Positions 33,555 through 45,223 of a stretch of DNA of 64,000 nucleotides are shown in pieces. Position 1 is the first letter of the stretch. The number at the start of each line of letters is the position of its first letter. Source of the DNA: Diphasiastrum complanatum (Eukaryota > Streptophyta > Lycopodiopsida > Lycopodiales > Lycopodiaceae); contig CM055102.1 of NCBI GenBank assembly GCA_029204225.1, positions 31,738,607 to 31,802,606 on the forward strand, written 5' to 3'. The notes beneath the pieces were generated by a model that searched no databases, was not told where the DNA came from, and was given only the letters and a program-made list of their open reading frames with translations. A program made the translations under genes and the position numbers.

Positions 33555-33720
33555 TGTGAAAATTTAAAATCTAACGATGATCCTAAATGTGGATCTAGGC
33601 CAATAGTAACTACACAACAAATCACCAATAAAATTGTTAGACAATTTCTACACAATCTCACTAGTTTGATCAAGGTCACTTAACCAAAATGAATTAGAAT
33701 CAAACGCTAATCAACACATG
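33555..33720 (-). repeat. Possible LTR copy (partner of 39,150 onward)
   Basis: TGTGAAAATTTAAAATC, GATCTAGGCC, ACAATTTCTACACA, CTAGTTTGATCAA and AGAATCAAA occur in the same order as TGTCAAAACCTAAGATC, GATCTAGGCA, ACAATTCTACACA, CTAGTTTGATCAA and AGAATCAAA at 39,150-39,300. The pair may be the two LTRs of an old minus-strand element whose interior is now occupied by Gypsy-1. The right limit is unclear. Confidence 0.45.
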
Positions 33721-34758
33721 TTTAGATCTGGTCCTATTCTTTGTAAATAGGCCGTACTATAGCAATGCTACATCATCATCTAATTTATTCACAATCAATC
33801 AGGTTCAGATTATAGAAAAACACTACATATAGCCATTGTCGTTACAATCTCCACTCTCTTCATAAAATGGCAATGAAGACAATGAAATACAAAATTAGTT
33901 ATAGGAGTTGGTTGTACCCTTTGGAGTTTTGATGACCATTTAGGCACATTAACTATTACTAAATACTATAAGTACTTAAAATTCATCAAATAAAACCAAT
34001 GTATAGACATATGTGTAATATATTAACTTGAAGTTATCATTTATTTAGGTCTTAATGTCCATTTTATCACCGAGTGGCCTTCAACATGGAGCTGGTTGAC
34101 TTGATTGTATAGCCATACAAAAACACTCATCAATTAGTTGTTCCTCCACAAAGTTATCATGCTATTCATTTGCTTGTTATTCACTCTCTTGGGATTGGTC
34201 AAAAGACGAATAAACTCTCTCCCATTCTCTAACATTGTGTGCATGTTTCTTGAGTCAAGCATGCATGCTCAAAATGTCCATCCTCTTCACAATAATCGCA
34301 TGGACCTTGCTTTTCAATAGAAGAATTAGATTATCACGTGTATCATGTGAAGGTTAGAAACATGTAATGTTGCCCCAAAAATGACAGGTGGAAGCCCTCT
34401 TGAAAAATCCATATCTCCTTCTATTAGTGTTCAAATCAAGTGATTTTTGGTTCAAAACATAGAAATAGATAGTAGTATGGCGATGAAAAATGACCAACAA
34501 AAATTCGTTCTCCATGTGTAAATGTTGCTCTCTTTTTACTCTCGCAGTAGTGCGTGGCCCATCAGCCACAATTGGCCCCAATGGTAATTCCACCACCATC
34601 CACATTGGAAGCGACACAGGCAAGCACGAGCCAAGATCTAGGATCTAACACGATGGGGTAGCTAGATCAAGGCCCAAATCAAGGCTAAGACACTACCCAA
34701 GGGCCAGGGCATATTCCGGTCAGAGCAGTGGAGGATCAACAAGCATCAACCTCCCAAG
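33721..34758. other. No recognised gene
   Basis: No conserved coding sequence. It may include the remainder of the LTR beginning at 33,555. The GC-richer part from 34,550 to 34,750 directly precedes the Gypsy-1 LTR. Confidence 0.35.
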
Positions 34759-35220
34759 TGTTATGTCCATGTCCTGTATAAGGGAATCGGAATAATTCTT
34801 GACGTGGATAGCCGGTCATTCCAGTTGTATGTGGTTATTCGTTATGCTACGTCATTCCAAACGTGGTCGTTACAAGTAATTAATAATCATATGGGGGCCC
34901 AGACCTATAATTGGACATAGGAGCACTTGCATGGTGAATGACTACTTTAATGCAAGAACAGATGGGGATCCTAAGAGAAATATTATCTCCTCTTGGAGAG
35001 AATACTTACCATGGGAACTCACCCATCTCCCTATTAGAATTTCAGATTCTTGAGCCAAATTTTTCTCTCCTCTCTTGTATTCATTCACTGTGGCTTGGGG
35101 GTGAAGGGTTAGGGTATTGACTAGCCTCTTCATGTTGGTTGGGTGGCTTATGCTCCACAGGTGTCCTTTTAGTTTTCATGAGACATGATTCTTGAAGATC
35201 TTCACTTGGCGATTGTTATA
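34759..35220 (+). repeat. Gypsy-1 5' LTR
   Basis: The unit begins TGTTATGTCC and ends GATTGTTATA just before a perfect tRNA-iMet primer site. The length of about 460 bp is usual for plant gypsy LTRs. No 3' partner was found, so the left limit rests on the TG start and is inferred. Confidence 0.6.
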
Positions 35221-35221
35221 G

Positions 35222-35233
35222 TGGTATCAGAGC
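35222..35233 (+). other. Gypsy-1 primer binding site (tRNA-iMet)
   Basis: TGGTATCAGAGC is the exact plant initiator-tRNA-Met primer site, here one base after the presumed LTR end. It sets the plus orientation, matching the gag-protease order downstream. Confidence 0.88.
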
Positions 35234-36990
35234 TTGAATCACATCAACCAGGTGGGGCTTGGGGATCTTGGATTTTTGTAGTTCTTTTGGTGTATCTCTT
35301 TGCTTATGCTTTCAGGTGGTAAAATTTATTTTCAAGTAGGTGGCTTCTCAGATCCTTGGTGTATTTTAAGCTTGAAGATCATAATTGTGGATTTGCTCCA
35401 TGAATTTTGATGGAAATCATAGGATTTTTTATGGTTTTAGCGAATTTTTCACCTAGAGTTCATGTTTTTTGCTTGGAATTGATCATAGGTACTGATGTAG
35501 TATGTTTTCCAGATTTTACTTGTTGTTTTACAGTCATTAATGATTGGATCTAATGATTGTATGATGTTTGAATAGTCAAAAGGATGTTTAGATAGTGATT
35601 TTGGACCAAAGATTGGGGTTTTTGGACTAGAAATGGGCTATAGAATCCATATTTGACTAAAATCAGAACTTTTAGTGCTTGCATGTAATGAATTTACAGG
35701 GATTAGGATCAGATTGCACTTATTTGTGAATTTATCCCACAAATTTTGGTCAAAATTGGTCAAAAAACATGATTTTTTGATGATTTTTGGACTACTTTTG
35801 TGGTAGATCTCAAAATTTCTAGCCAATAGTTGGTAACAACATTTTCAAAGGTGTAATGAAGCTGTCCTAAGGCTTTCATTAAGTCTGGGGAGGCTCAAAA
35901 CATCAAAAAATAGTGTATTGTTGGTGATTTTTGGGCATGAAAACCTATCAAATGGGGGTCTGAACCTATTGGTTTTTATTACAAGCTTAAAGATATGATG
36001 GATTTCCTCTGATTTGAGCCATCATGCATCCAATTTGGATGGGTGAACATTAGACACCATCATGTTCAAGTTTTGCTTATTGAAGGAGGTCAAAAATGCA
36101 TTTTTTGCATGATTTGGCTTATGATTGCTTGCTGGACCTGCTAGAAGCTTCTATGCCTCTCTAATGAACCTTAATAGAGTGCTTGTAACCTCTGATTGGA
36201 TGCTTATTAGGCTGGAGATAAGTTTTGATGATACCATCTTCCAAAAGTGCGCCCTACTACCTGAATTGTGGCCATTTACTGCTCCCACGTGTGAAGCCTA
36301 AGTGGAAGGATTATGTGGCAAGTGCCTTTTAGACCCACTCTCCCTTCGTACTATGTTTTATAACAACCAATTTGGTGTTCTATAGAGAAAGTTATGGCTG
36401 TCTGAAGTTTGGCAATTTTTGAGCTAAAATTTGCAATGTTTTGGAAATGTTTTGATGCATGCATGCTTGTAATTTAGTGTAGTGCTTGTCTATAAATGAA
36501 AATGTATGGATAGTCATGTAAGCATGCTTGGATGCATGTTGCATGTGTAATTAGTAGATTGATTAGTAGATTTCTTGCATAAAGCTATTTTAAAAAATTC
36601 TAGATCAAAAAGCAAATTTCCTAGTAACTAGGCTAATTATGAAAAAAAATTCGTTTTCTCGAAAAAGTCAGTTTATGTCAAGTTAGATGCGTGCATATGT
36701 TTAGAAATGATTTCGATTTGTAACAGTGCCTGAGAATCTGATAAATCGATTTTCACAGTTGGTCCATTTCAAACGGATTTCGAAAATTCCAATTTTTTCG
36801 TGAATTTTTAGTTTTGGTCCTAAAAGAAGTTGTTTAAATCAGTCTGATATTGATTTTGCAAAATTTGTTTAAAGGAGTGAAAGACCTTGCTGAGTAATAT
36901 CGACCAGTTATGAAAGTTCTGAACTTTTCACTTATTAGTTGATGATTGGATCTCGACTAATTAAGCTCCCTCATTTGATGCAAAACTGGC
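35234..36990 (+). other. Gypsy-1 untranslated leader
   Basis: This long AT-rich leader between primer site and gag has no coding frame. Its 3' half (about 35,870-36,800) is similar to the Gypsy-2 leader (about 55,700-56,800), sharing words such as GCACGTGTGAA / CCCACGTGTGAAGCC, CACCCAATTTGGT-like and GCATGCATG. A long leader is common in plant gypsy elements. Confidence 0.6.
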
Positions 36991-38430
36991 ATCGTGGCAA
37001 TTTATCATGCCTGCAGATTATCAGAATGAGTGCAAGAGTAATGTGCTTCAAACTTTCGATGATGTCATATGAGTCGTGAAAGCGCATGATTCCATAGTGG
37101 TGGCATCTAGAAAGCCATTACAGGCTAATCCATCTGGATCATCTGGACCTTCGTGGTAATAAAAAATCTAAGTATTTTGACGAACTGGATCAAGCTAAAT
37201 TTAGACAAAAGAAACATTTGTCCTAGAAAAGGCTAGAAGGACCAATGTGTGTTTTCATTGTAGTAAGCCTGGACACGTTATGAAATTTTGCCCAAAACAA
37301 AAGAAAGACGAAGCTCAAGTGATTGGGATGCCTAGTAATGAAAATCTTAAGTTGGAAATTAATAAGGTTAATTATGAGTGTGATTGTTCTTTTAGTACTA
37401 CTTCATTCTTGCCAAATGATTTGCGTTTGAAAGGCACTGTCAATGGACATGAAGTTATTATTTTAATGGACAGTGGATCTACTCATAATTTTATTAACTT
37501 TGGTCTTGTGCAGAAACTCAGCCTGAAAATTGAAGCTAGTAACCATAGATATCGAGTGTATCTAGCTTCAGGTGCGAAGTTGGAGATGTGGGATGTTAAA
37601 GTTCCAAGACTTCCAATTTTAGTCCAGTATTATAGAGAGTTAATAGATTTCCATGTTTTAGATTTAGCACATATGACATAATTTCAGGATACGAGTGGTT
37701 ATTTAATAAGCATCTTGAGATAGATTTTGAAAAGCATATTCTCTCTTTTCAGGAGAGTAAAGAAATAGTTACATTGTTTGGAGACAAATATGTACATCCA
37801 TCTGGGATGAGTTCATTTGCTAATGTAATGAAATTTTTTTGATTTGCAGTATGAAGCTTATTCTCTATTTGCTAAGCCAATTTTGGATTTATCTAAAATG
37901 CATCTAAGTAGTTGTGAATTGTCAAAGATTCGTAACTCTATAGACTTAGATCAAGGGCAAATTGAGAAGAATAAGATATTGTCTGAATTTAAAGATGTAT
38001 TTCCAGAAGAATTACCTCATGCAATACCGTCGTCCAGATCGGTAGACCATAAGATAGAGTTAATTCCAAGTAGTCACCCTATCTCTAGACAACCTTATAG
38101 GTTCTCTAAGAAAGAAGAAATAGAGATTACTAAGAAAATTAAAAATTATTTGAAGATGGGTCATATTCATCCAAGTAAGTCACCTTGCTCAGAAACGATG
38201 GGAAAGTATATCTATGGATTTTGTGGTTGGACTTCCAAGGACCCAACACCAAAATGATTCTATTTGGGTTTTTGTGGAACAAGTTTACAAAGTTAGTTAC
38301 TTTTATACCAGTCAAGTCAATTGCTAAGGCTTCGGATTTAGCCCAGATCTTTGTGGAAAGATTATCAACCTCAAATGCTTTTGTTGAGAGTTGCTATTTT
38401 TAAGGTTTTGCTATTTTTTGATGGTGAATG
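36991..38430 (+). pseudogene. Gypsy-1 gag-protease-RT start fused to integrase piece
   Basis: Gag is reduced to frames near 37,010-37,300, ending with an intact knuckle CFHCSKPGHVMKFC. Protease follows with ILMDSGSTHNFINFGLV (catalytic DSG) and a stop at 37,679. The RT N-terminal region (37,844-38,190) reads FKDVFPEELPHAIPSSRSVD and QPYRFSKKEEIEIT. At about 38,190 it jumps to integrase: a short SISMDF-type start is recognisable by comparison with 60,225, then FTKLVTFIPVKSIAKASDL. The whole RT catalytic core, RNase H and integrase N-terminus are deleted. Relative to Gypsy-2 the proteins are clearly the same family. Confidence 0.88.
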
Positions 38431-39137
38431 TTCTAAATGCTTTTACATTAAAATAAGGGCATTAGCACTTGAGCTACCTCTCTCTAATTTTGCTCTCTTT
38501 CCTCCTTTCAATTCTGCTATGGATGTTGTGGGTGATTAGAGTTAGTTGGGGTTAGTGTTAGTGTTAGTCTGGATAGAAAAGCAACTAAAGTAGACAACTT
38601 GATATAGCTAGAGTCATATCCTAGTGGAAATAACCCTTTTGACAAGCGGAGGGGTGGCTCGCGCTAAACTACGACCCTACAACTAAATGCAAAATAATTG
38701 ACAATCTTGGTGCACATCCATATAGGGAGACTTCTCTTTCAAGGAGAGCAAAGCTCATCCACACAGAAAAAATTTCATCCAATAAAGAAGATTAAATCAT
38801 CAACATGGGGTGCATAGCTTACTCACTAGGGAGAGTCATCCACATGGGGAGCATAGCTCACTCGCTAGTGGAGATTGTCAATTTTAGAAGCTAGAAACAA
38901 TATGAAACCTGAATGTATACAAAGTTTTTAACACATAAAAAACTTGTTTTGATGAATCACAACAAAAAACATAAATCGTTGTCCCCAGAATATAAATGAC
39001 CTATAAATGGCTCAAGATCACAAAGATCTAATCACAACATATTTGATAAAAGACAAATGTAGACAAATGCAAAAAATCATGCTAGATTGATGCAAAAACT
39101 TATTTTTGACAAATTCGATATTTTTGGCCACCACCAA
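38431..39137. other. No recognised gene
   Basis: The sequence after the Gypsy-1 integrase fragment contains short repeats (GGGAGCATAGCTCACTCGCTAG-like, twice, 38,810-38,870) and no coding block. It leads into the primer site of a minus-strand LTR at 39,138, so it is likely leader DNA of that element. Confidence 0.4.
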
Positions 39138-39149
39138 GCTCTAATACCA
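39138..39149 (-). other. Primer binding site of a minus-strand LTR element
   Basis: The minus strand reads TGGTATTAGAGC, one mismatch from TGGTATCAGAGC, directly followed on the plus side by TGTCAAAACC, a TG start. This places a 5' LTR to the right (39,150 onward) and its internal region to the left. Confidence 0.65.
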
Positions 39150-39310
39150 TGTCAAAACCTAAGATCCAAACTGATTTTAAACATAGATCTAGGCACAATA
39201 GAGGATGCACAAAACCAAATGTCAAATTTGTAGACAATTCTACACAGAGAATTTCTAGTTTGATCAATCTACTCATCATAACTTGATAGAATCAAAAGCA
39301 AATCAAAATA
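39150..39310 (-). repeat. Possible 5' LTR (start) of a minus-strand element
   Basis: Begins TGTCAAAACCTAAGATCC next to the primer site and shares ordered words with 33,555-33,720. Its right end could not be placed; it may run through the GA microsatellite. No coding region of this element is seen between the two candidate LTRs, which instead contain Gypsy-1. Confidence 0.45.
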
Positions 39311-39312
39311 TC

Positions 39313-40684
<1,372 letters not shown>

Positions 40685-42154
40685 CTAAGCTTTTACATTA
40701 TCGGATCTTCCATCCAGCACATTATTGTCACGGTCTTTGTCCTGGGCATGTCTGGGCACCTCCTCTAAAGCGCCCATCATCCCTTCCATCTCCACCTTTC
40801 CCGTTCTAGCTTCCTTCACATCTTTCAACACCAAAGCCACGAACGGAAAGCTGATTGTCAACAGAATCCAGTTGAACAAAAGTTCCCACAGTAAGGGCAT
40901 TCCCCTTTGGTCGACCTGCCAAGCTATGGCAGCCCCGACGCTCTGAACTCCTTTATAGAATCCGCTGTACCTGCTCAAGGATTTACTATCCTGCGAGAGA
41001 GTGCCGATGATCCAGTAACAAAGCGTCTGATACATGGAATCAAGCAATCCGAACATGGAATACAGCAGAAATGGGCCTGCATACGCTGATCCAGAGTCTT
41101 TGAAATCCAAAAGCTTGGACGGATGTTTATGACGCGAATAGTGCAGCTGATTGACCAAAGCACCGCCCCACACGACTGTGGTGAAGATCGCCATCACTGA
41201 CAAGCCGATGAAGCCGCGAGTTCTTCTTTTGGAGTTGCTACGATCGAGGATAAAGCCTATTGCGAGTGATCCAGCCATCTGGGCTCCCCAGTAGAACACG
41301 TTGTTGAAGCTTCTGGTGCGAATGTTGAAGAGCAAACCATTCACATTATTGAATTGGTATGTGTAAAAAAAATTGCTCGCAAAGCAAGCAGGGAAGAGCA
41401 TCATCAGTTGCGGATTGCGAAACAACTTCAGAATCTCCCACCCTTCCACCAGCGGATTTGAGTATCTGACAGTGGCCACGCGGCTGCCATCATCCCTCAC
41501 CACCCTGTCTGTGGTGGCAAGAGTGAGTGTGAGCAGCACACCTAGACTCATGATCACCATGAAGGCAACATAGGTGGCGTCGTTCACAGACCCAGCTTGT
41601 CTGTTATAATTCAACACAAATGGCACGAAGGCACCAACAACGCCACCGGAGTTGAAGATGCACCAGAAGATGGAAATGTAGCGGCCTTTACTCTGCGGGG
41701 GCGGATACGATGTGACGATGGCGCCTTGGCCAGCCCAGAGGAGGCCGGCGCCCACGCCGAGAAGCGCCCCCGCTGCCACCACGAATCCTTCATTCTGCGT
41801 GTGGTTGTAGTTGAGGAAAGAGCCGACGTAGAGGATGTAGAGAGTGCAGCCGGAGAAGAGGCAGATGCGAGGGCCGAAGAGGTTGTAGATTCCACCCCCA
41901 AGCACCCCGAACACAGCGAAGGTTGCATAGAGAGCTGTGAGGGCGTTGTTGGCTGCTTGATTGCTCACCTGCCCACCTCCGCCCAATCCCGAAAGCACGT
42001 TGAACATGCCTGGGCAGCAAAAGCAGACTGCTCCGATGATGCATACTTGCACCAAGGGGCTGTTGTATCTGGGCCATCGCCACCCCTTTCCTCCTACTCC
42101 TCCTCCATCCCCTTTTCCTTTCCCTTCTGCTGCTCCTCCTCCTGCTGTGGCCAT
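40685..42154 (-). CDS. UNC93-like major facilitator superfamily protein
   Basis: A single-exon gene of 489 residues. The ATG at 42,154 (MATAGGGAAEGKGKGDGGG) is the first in-frame ATG; the longer open frame has only non-ATG codons before it. After a Gly-rich soluble N-terminus come about eleven or twelve hydrophobic segments: QVCIIGAVCFCCPGMFNVLS, ALYATFAVFGVLGGGIYNLF with GPR, AAGALLGVGAGLLWAGQGAI followed by SKGRYISIFWCIFNSGG. The family is the plant and fungal UNC93/DUF895 branch of the MFS, thought to be membrane transporters or channel regulators; substrate unknown. The length is near the usual 450-500, with no stop or frameshift. Codon use is GC-richer than neighbours, as expected of a functional gene in AT-rich repeats. 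The C-terminal tail (about 40 residues) is polar. Confidence 0.95.
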   Translation of the reverse strand: MATAGGGAAEGKGKGDGGGVGGKGWRWPRYNSPLVQVCIIGAVCFCCPGMFNVLSGLGGGGQVSNQAANNALTALYATFAVFGVLGGGIYNLFGPRICLFSGCTLYILYVGSFLNYNHTQNEGFVVAAGALLGVGAGLLWAGQGAIVTSYPPPQSKGRYISIFWCIFNSGGVVGAFVPFVLNYNRQAGSVNDATYVAFMVIMSLGVLLTLTLATTDRVVRDDGSRVATVRYSNPLVEGWEILKLFRNPQLMMLFPACFASNFFYTYQFNNVNGLLFNIRTRSFNNVFYWGAQMAGSLAIGFILDRSNSKRRTRGFIGLSVMAIFTTVVWGGALVNQLHYSRHKHPSKLLDFKDSGSAYAGPFLLYSMFGLLDSMYQTLCYWIIGTLSQDSKSLSRYSGFYKGVQSVGAAIAWQVDQRGMPLLWELLFNWILLTISFPFVALVLKDVKEARTGKVEMEGMMGALEEVPRHAQDKDRDNNVLDGRSDNVKA

Positions 42155-42380
42155 GGGGCTTTGAAGTTTGGAGCTCTTTCTCTCGACTCTCCTCCTCCTC
42201 CAACAATTTTGGGAGATTCTGCTCACCAGCTCTTTTCAGTTGTATTTAAGCTACGCTACTCATGTCTCTCCTCCCTCCACGACATCATTTCCAAAGCGCC
42301 CACTTATATTCTAGCCACGTGTCATGCTCTCGTTAGAATAATCCAAACATGTAAACCAGCCCACGCTAAGTTCCAGCGCG
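42155..42380 (-). promoter_or_regulatory. Promoter region of the UNC93-like gene
   Basis: On the minus strand a TATA-like CTTAAATAC is at about 42,243-42,251, roughly 90 bases upstream of the ATG. A G-box/ABRE-type CCACGTGT is at 42,315-42,322. TATA placement would start transcription near 42,215, supporting the 42,154 start. Abscisic-acid or light-linked bZIP/bHLH control is possible but inferred only from the motif. Confidence 0.45.
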
Positions 42381-42386
42381 CCCATT

Positions 42387-42603
42387 TGGATGTCGTTTGC
42401 GTCTAAATCTCCTCATCTATCTCCATGCCCTCTTATGTCCTCTATGCATCACTTGTGTTTCTTCCCTCTTATGTGGTGAATATCTCTTCCTTATTTGGGA
42501 TGTTGTTTGCGTCTAAATCTCCTCATCTATCTCCATGCCCTCTTATGTCCTCTATGCACCTCTTGTGTTTCTTCCCTCTTATGTGGTAAATATTTCTTCC
42601 TCA
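42387..42603. repeat. Tandem duplication, 110-bp period
   Basis: Two near-identical units, about 42,387-42,494 and 42,497-42,603, share TTTGCGTCTAAATCTCCTC, TCTCCATGCCCTCTTATGTC and TTCTTCCCTCTTATGTGGT. They lie upstream of the UNC93-like gene. A shorter repeat, TCACTCCTAACAACT(G/A)CTATGTG, is duplicated at 42,835 and 42,864. Confidence 0.9.
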
Positions 42604-43450
42604 TGGTAAATATCTCTTCTTATATGTTCTCAAAATTTGTCCATGTTCTAAAGTATGGGAGGGTTTAAGGGCCTTCCCCAAGGAAGAGGGTCTTCCCTCC
42701 AAGAGATTGTCTTCTCTCTATACCATTCGTACCAGTTGTAGATCTGAGGATGAGATTAATCCTCTACGTAGAGACATGATATGGTTTGAAACATGACTGT
42801 TCTTCGCCAACCGGGTGATGCACATGCTCGATATCACTCCTAACAACTGCTATGTGGTAACTATCACTCCTAACAACTACTATGTGTTAAATATCTCTCT
42901 ATGTTGTGAAGATCCCTCTATGTTGTAGAGTACAAGAGTCAAGGAAGGGGGATTCCTCAGCATAAAGCATCTCTAGAAAATAAAAAAAAGTGATGGATTC
43001 AATTATGTGCCGCGCCTACTTTTAATAAAATTTGAGGATTTCGCACTTTTTATTCATTGTAAATTTAATTTACACTTTTGTAAAGCACATTTTATAGTAA
43101 ATACATTCTACAAATTTGTAAGGTCCATTTAACTCTATTTTTAGCAGGTCTAATTATCCAATTTTAGCGTTCCAACAAATACAAAGGAATTTTTTGAGCA
43201 ATGCTTTATGCATAGGGAAAGGCTTGAGGAAGGCAGCCTTCTCCTATACGTAATGGATTTCTGGTGACTATTCTGCCCATTTTTGAACAGATTATTAACC
43301 AGAACTAATTTTAAATAAAGTATGGTCACATCTACAATCAATCACACTTCTACCATTTAATGCTGAAATTGACAACGTTAAGCTTTAAATATAAGACCTT
43401 TTTTATATCCAATAATTATAGTTTTGGAAAATCCCAAAGGCCAAATTTTC
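42604..43450. other. No recognised gene
   Basis: AT-rich sequence with pyrimidine-rich short repeats in its first 300 bases and no coding or RNA gene seen. Confidence 0.45.
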
Positions 43451-44400
43451 ATCCGATAGCTAATCAACGCGCATATAAAATATTTGACAACCATAGTATG
43501 TATTCTCGCTCGCTCATCCGATATTGGATGTAATATGAATGATCAGAGCTTGATTCGATAGATTGTGCATAACTTTGGCCAATATAAAAAGTCTTCCCAA
43601 TCAAGCTTTGATCATGCATATAGGGTCCAATAGTTTCAAAAAATTTGATAATATTTTGGTCCTGAAATAGCGATTTGACGCGCGCAGTCCAAATGCAGCA
43701 AATACATCGTCTGCCAGACACGCTGATCCGATATCCCATACGCAAAAAAATCATACTGGAATGTATATTAAAAGACTTATGAAAATGTTCAGAATGAACA
43801 TTATCTCAAAAGAAATTTTTTTGTCTTTACGGTGCTTAAATAGGACGAGAGATTATAATAATTCTCCTCGTTCACGTTTTTCAATGATATCCATTAATCA
43901 ATTGTTTATAATTTTTTTAATGATTATTCTAGGAGGCTAGTGATTGTCTATTTAATGTATTCCGGTGCAGGGCTAATGATGATTCGTTGAATCTAGTACT
44001 AGACTAGTTAATGTATTTCGGCGTAGGTACAAATTAGTCTCATTCTGATTGGTGAATAAATATAGGCTGTAAATCACTATTCGTTATTTGACAAATGTAT
44101 GGCTGTGATCAACAAGAATTGGCTATAAATATGTGCACCACTTTTCATATTTCGATTCCGTAATCTTTTATTCTGAACTCTCTAGCCTTCTTGTTTTTTT
44201 TCATTCTCCCGATATCGAATCGATGCGCGCCATCCCTTACTGTGCATGCTCGTATTCATTCAGACGCGCTGAATCGATATTAGCCACTTCTGACCAGTGC
44301 TTTTCGGAAAATTTCATTCTTGGCCTTATCATATCGGATCAGCGCGCACACTTTGCTTTATTCCTCTACCGATATTTATCTGACGCGTTGAACCGATATC
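43451..44400. repeat. Dispersed motif cluster: GATATCGGATCAGCGCG-like, both orientations
   Basis: About nine copies of a motif near GATATCGGATCAGCGCG (or its reverse complement) occur at 43,451-43,476, 43,512-43,530, 43,541-43,560, 43,666-43,687, 43,717-43,740, 44,209-44,231, 44,262-44,280, 44,331-44,350 and 44,369-44,400. The best preserved are CGCTGATCCGATATC and ATATCGGATCAGCGCGC. The motif is rare elsewhere in this AT-rich window. The cluster ends just before gene Y, copy 2, and straddles its TATA box, where a transposase-binding or regulatory role would make sense. Confidence 0.6.
44124..44131 (+). promoter_or_regulatory. TATA box of gene Y, copy 2
   Basis: GGCTATAAATATGTG lies 294 bases before the Y start codon at 44,425. 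The intervening leader holds several copies of the GATATCGG/GCGCG motif. Confidence 0.5.
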
Positions 44401-44424
44401 AGATTCAATAGGGCTAGTTCTTCC

Positions 44425-44939
44425 ATGGCCTCAGATGACAAACTTATGGATTTTTTAATACCATTGACATTCCATCTGACAAATTAGAGTATTTTGCTAG
44501 TGTCTTTTTTGCTCTCTTCGATATCGATAAGCTAGTTTATGAGAATTGTTATAATTTAATTTCTTATCTTGATAATTTTTCTCAGACTATTAGTACTCAT
44601 GTCATGGATATAGAAAATTTTTGTTTCGTTCATTTTCAGGACCTTGTACATTCCCAACCATCCTCTAAGCATAAACACAATACAAAGTACTCTAACTTGC
44701 ATGACCATTTCAAAAGAAATATATACTGTGATATCCACAAAAGAATATGTCACCTTCTAATCAAAGGAATGGCTTTTGTGTTCTACATATCTGTTGAAAT
44801 TCCAGATGATGAGTCTGTTGAATCTTCAACTGTTCCATTGATCGAAGCATCTACACCTGCTCGAGCTGATGTAAATGATGCAGATACTGATATAGGGGTT
44901 GAAGTTGAAGCTTTTATGGCTTCAGATTATCAAAAGACT
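44425..44939 (+). pseudogene. Gene Y, copy 2, 5' part (up to insertion)
   Basis: The ATG at 44,425 begins MASDDKLMDFL; after a one-base shift comes IPSDKLEYFASVFFALFDI, then a long frame from 44,604 with YSNLHDHFKRNIYCDIHK, EIPDDESVESS and a Glu/Asp-rich stretch ending in SDYQKT at 44,939. The first parts align with copy 1 (ENLDYFHSLF, QIPDDEKV). At SDYQKT a foreign element starts (TGTTGGCTG), and the frame resumes precisely after it at 50,274, so this is one gene split by an insertion. The function is unknown; it is not a recognisable protease, helicase or nuclease. Confidence 0.55.
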
Positions 44940-45223
44940 TGTTGGCTGATTCTGACGAATCCCCAAGATACTCGGGCAGAGCTACCCATGAGCATCCCTA
45001 CCCTTAGACCGAGGAGGTCTCTAAGAAGACGAGACAAACAAAGACTGAGAGCCGAGGAATACTAGTTAATACTGTCAAGTAGAAACTGTGTAAGCCTCAT
45101 GGTGAATCCCAAAAGATAAAATGACCATGTAGGAACTAGTATTTCTAAGCAAGGTAATAAATGCAAGTAGGCCCCTCTTAGAAAAGTAGAGTGAGCCACC
45201 TTTTGATGGTGACATCTAGTGGA
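44940..45223 (+). repeat. Left inverted terminal repeat
   Basis: Pairs with 49,975-50,268. It shares GATACTCGG, AGAGCTACCCA, CGAGGAGGTCTCTAA and AGTAGAGTGAGCCACCTTTT with the reverse complement of the right copy. The match ends at GACATCTAGTGG. Downstream at 45,292 TTGCTTATTTAAGAGACTCC resembles an LTR core promoter, which supports an LTR origin of this end. Confidence 0.85.

Noticed and set aside
42155-42226. Longer N-terminus of the UNC93-like protein starting at 42,226
   Set aside because: The codon there is GTG; the first in-frame ATG is 42,154, and a TATA-like site near 42,247 fits the shorter start.
41597-42406. Long plus-strand open frame opposite the UNC93-like gene
   Set aside because: Shadow of a GC-rich conserved gene; no domain and no conserved composition of its own.
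43464-43754. Minus-strand frame as gene X of locus 2
   Set aside because: No residue pattern of X (MNSASNTHKDID, VWYTLYNAK) is present.
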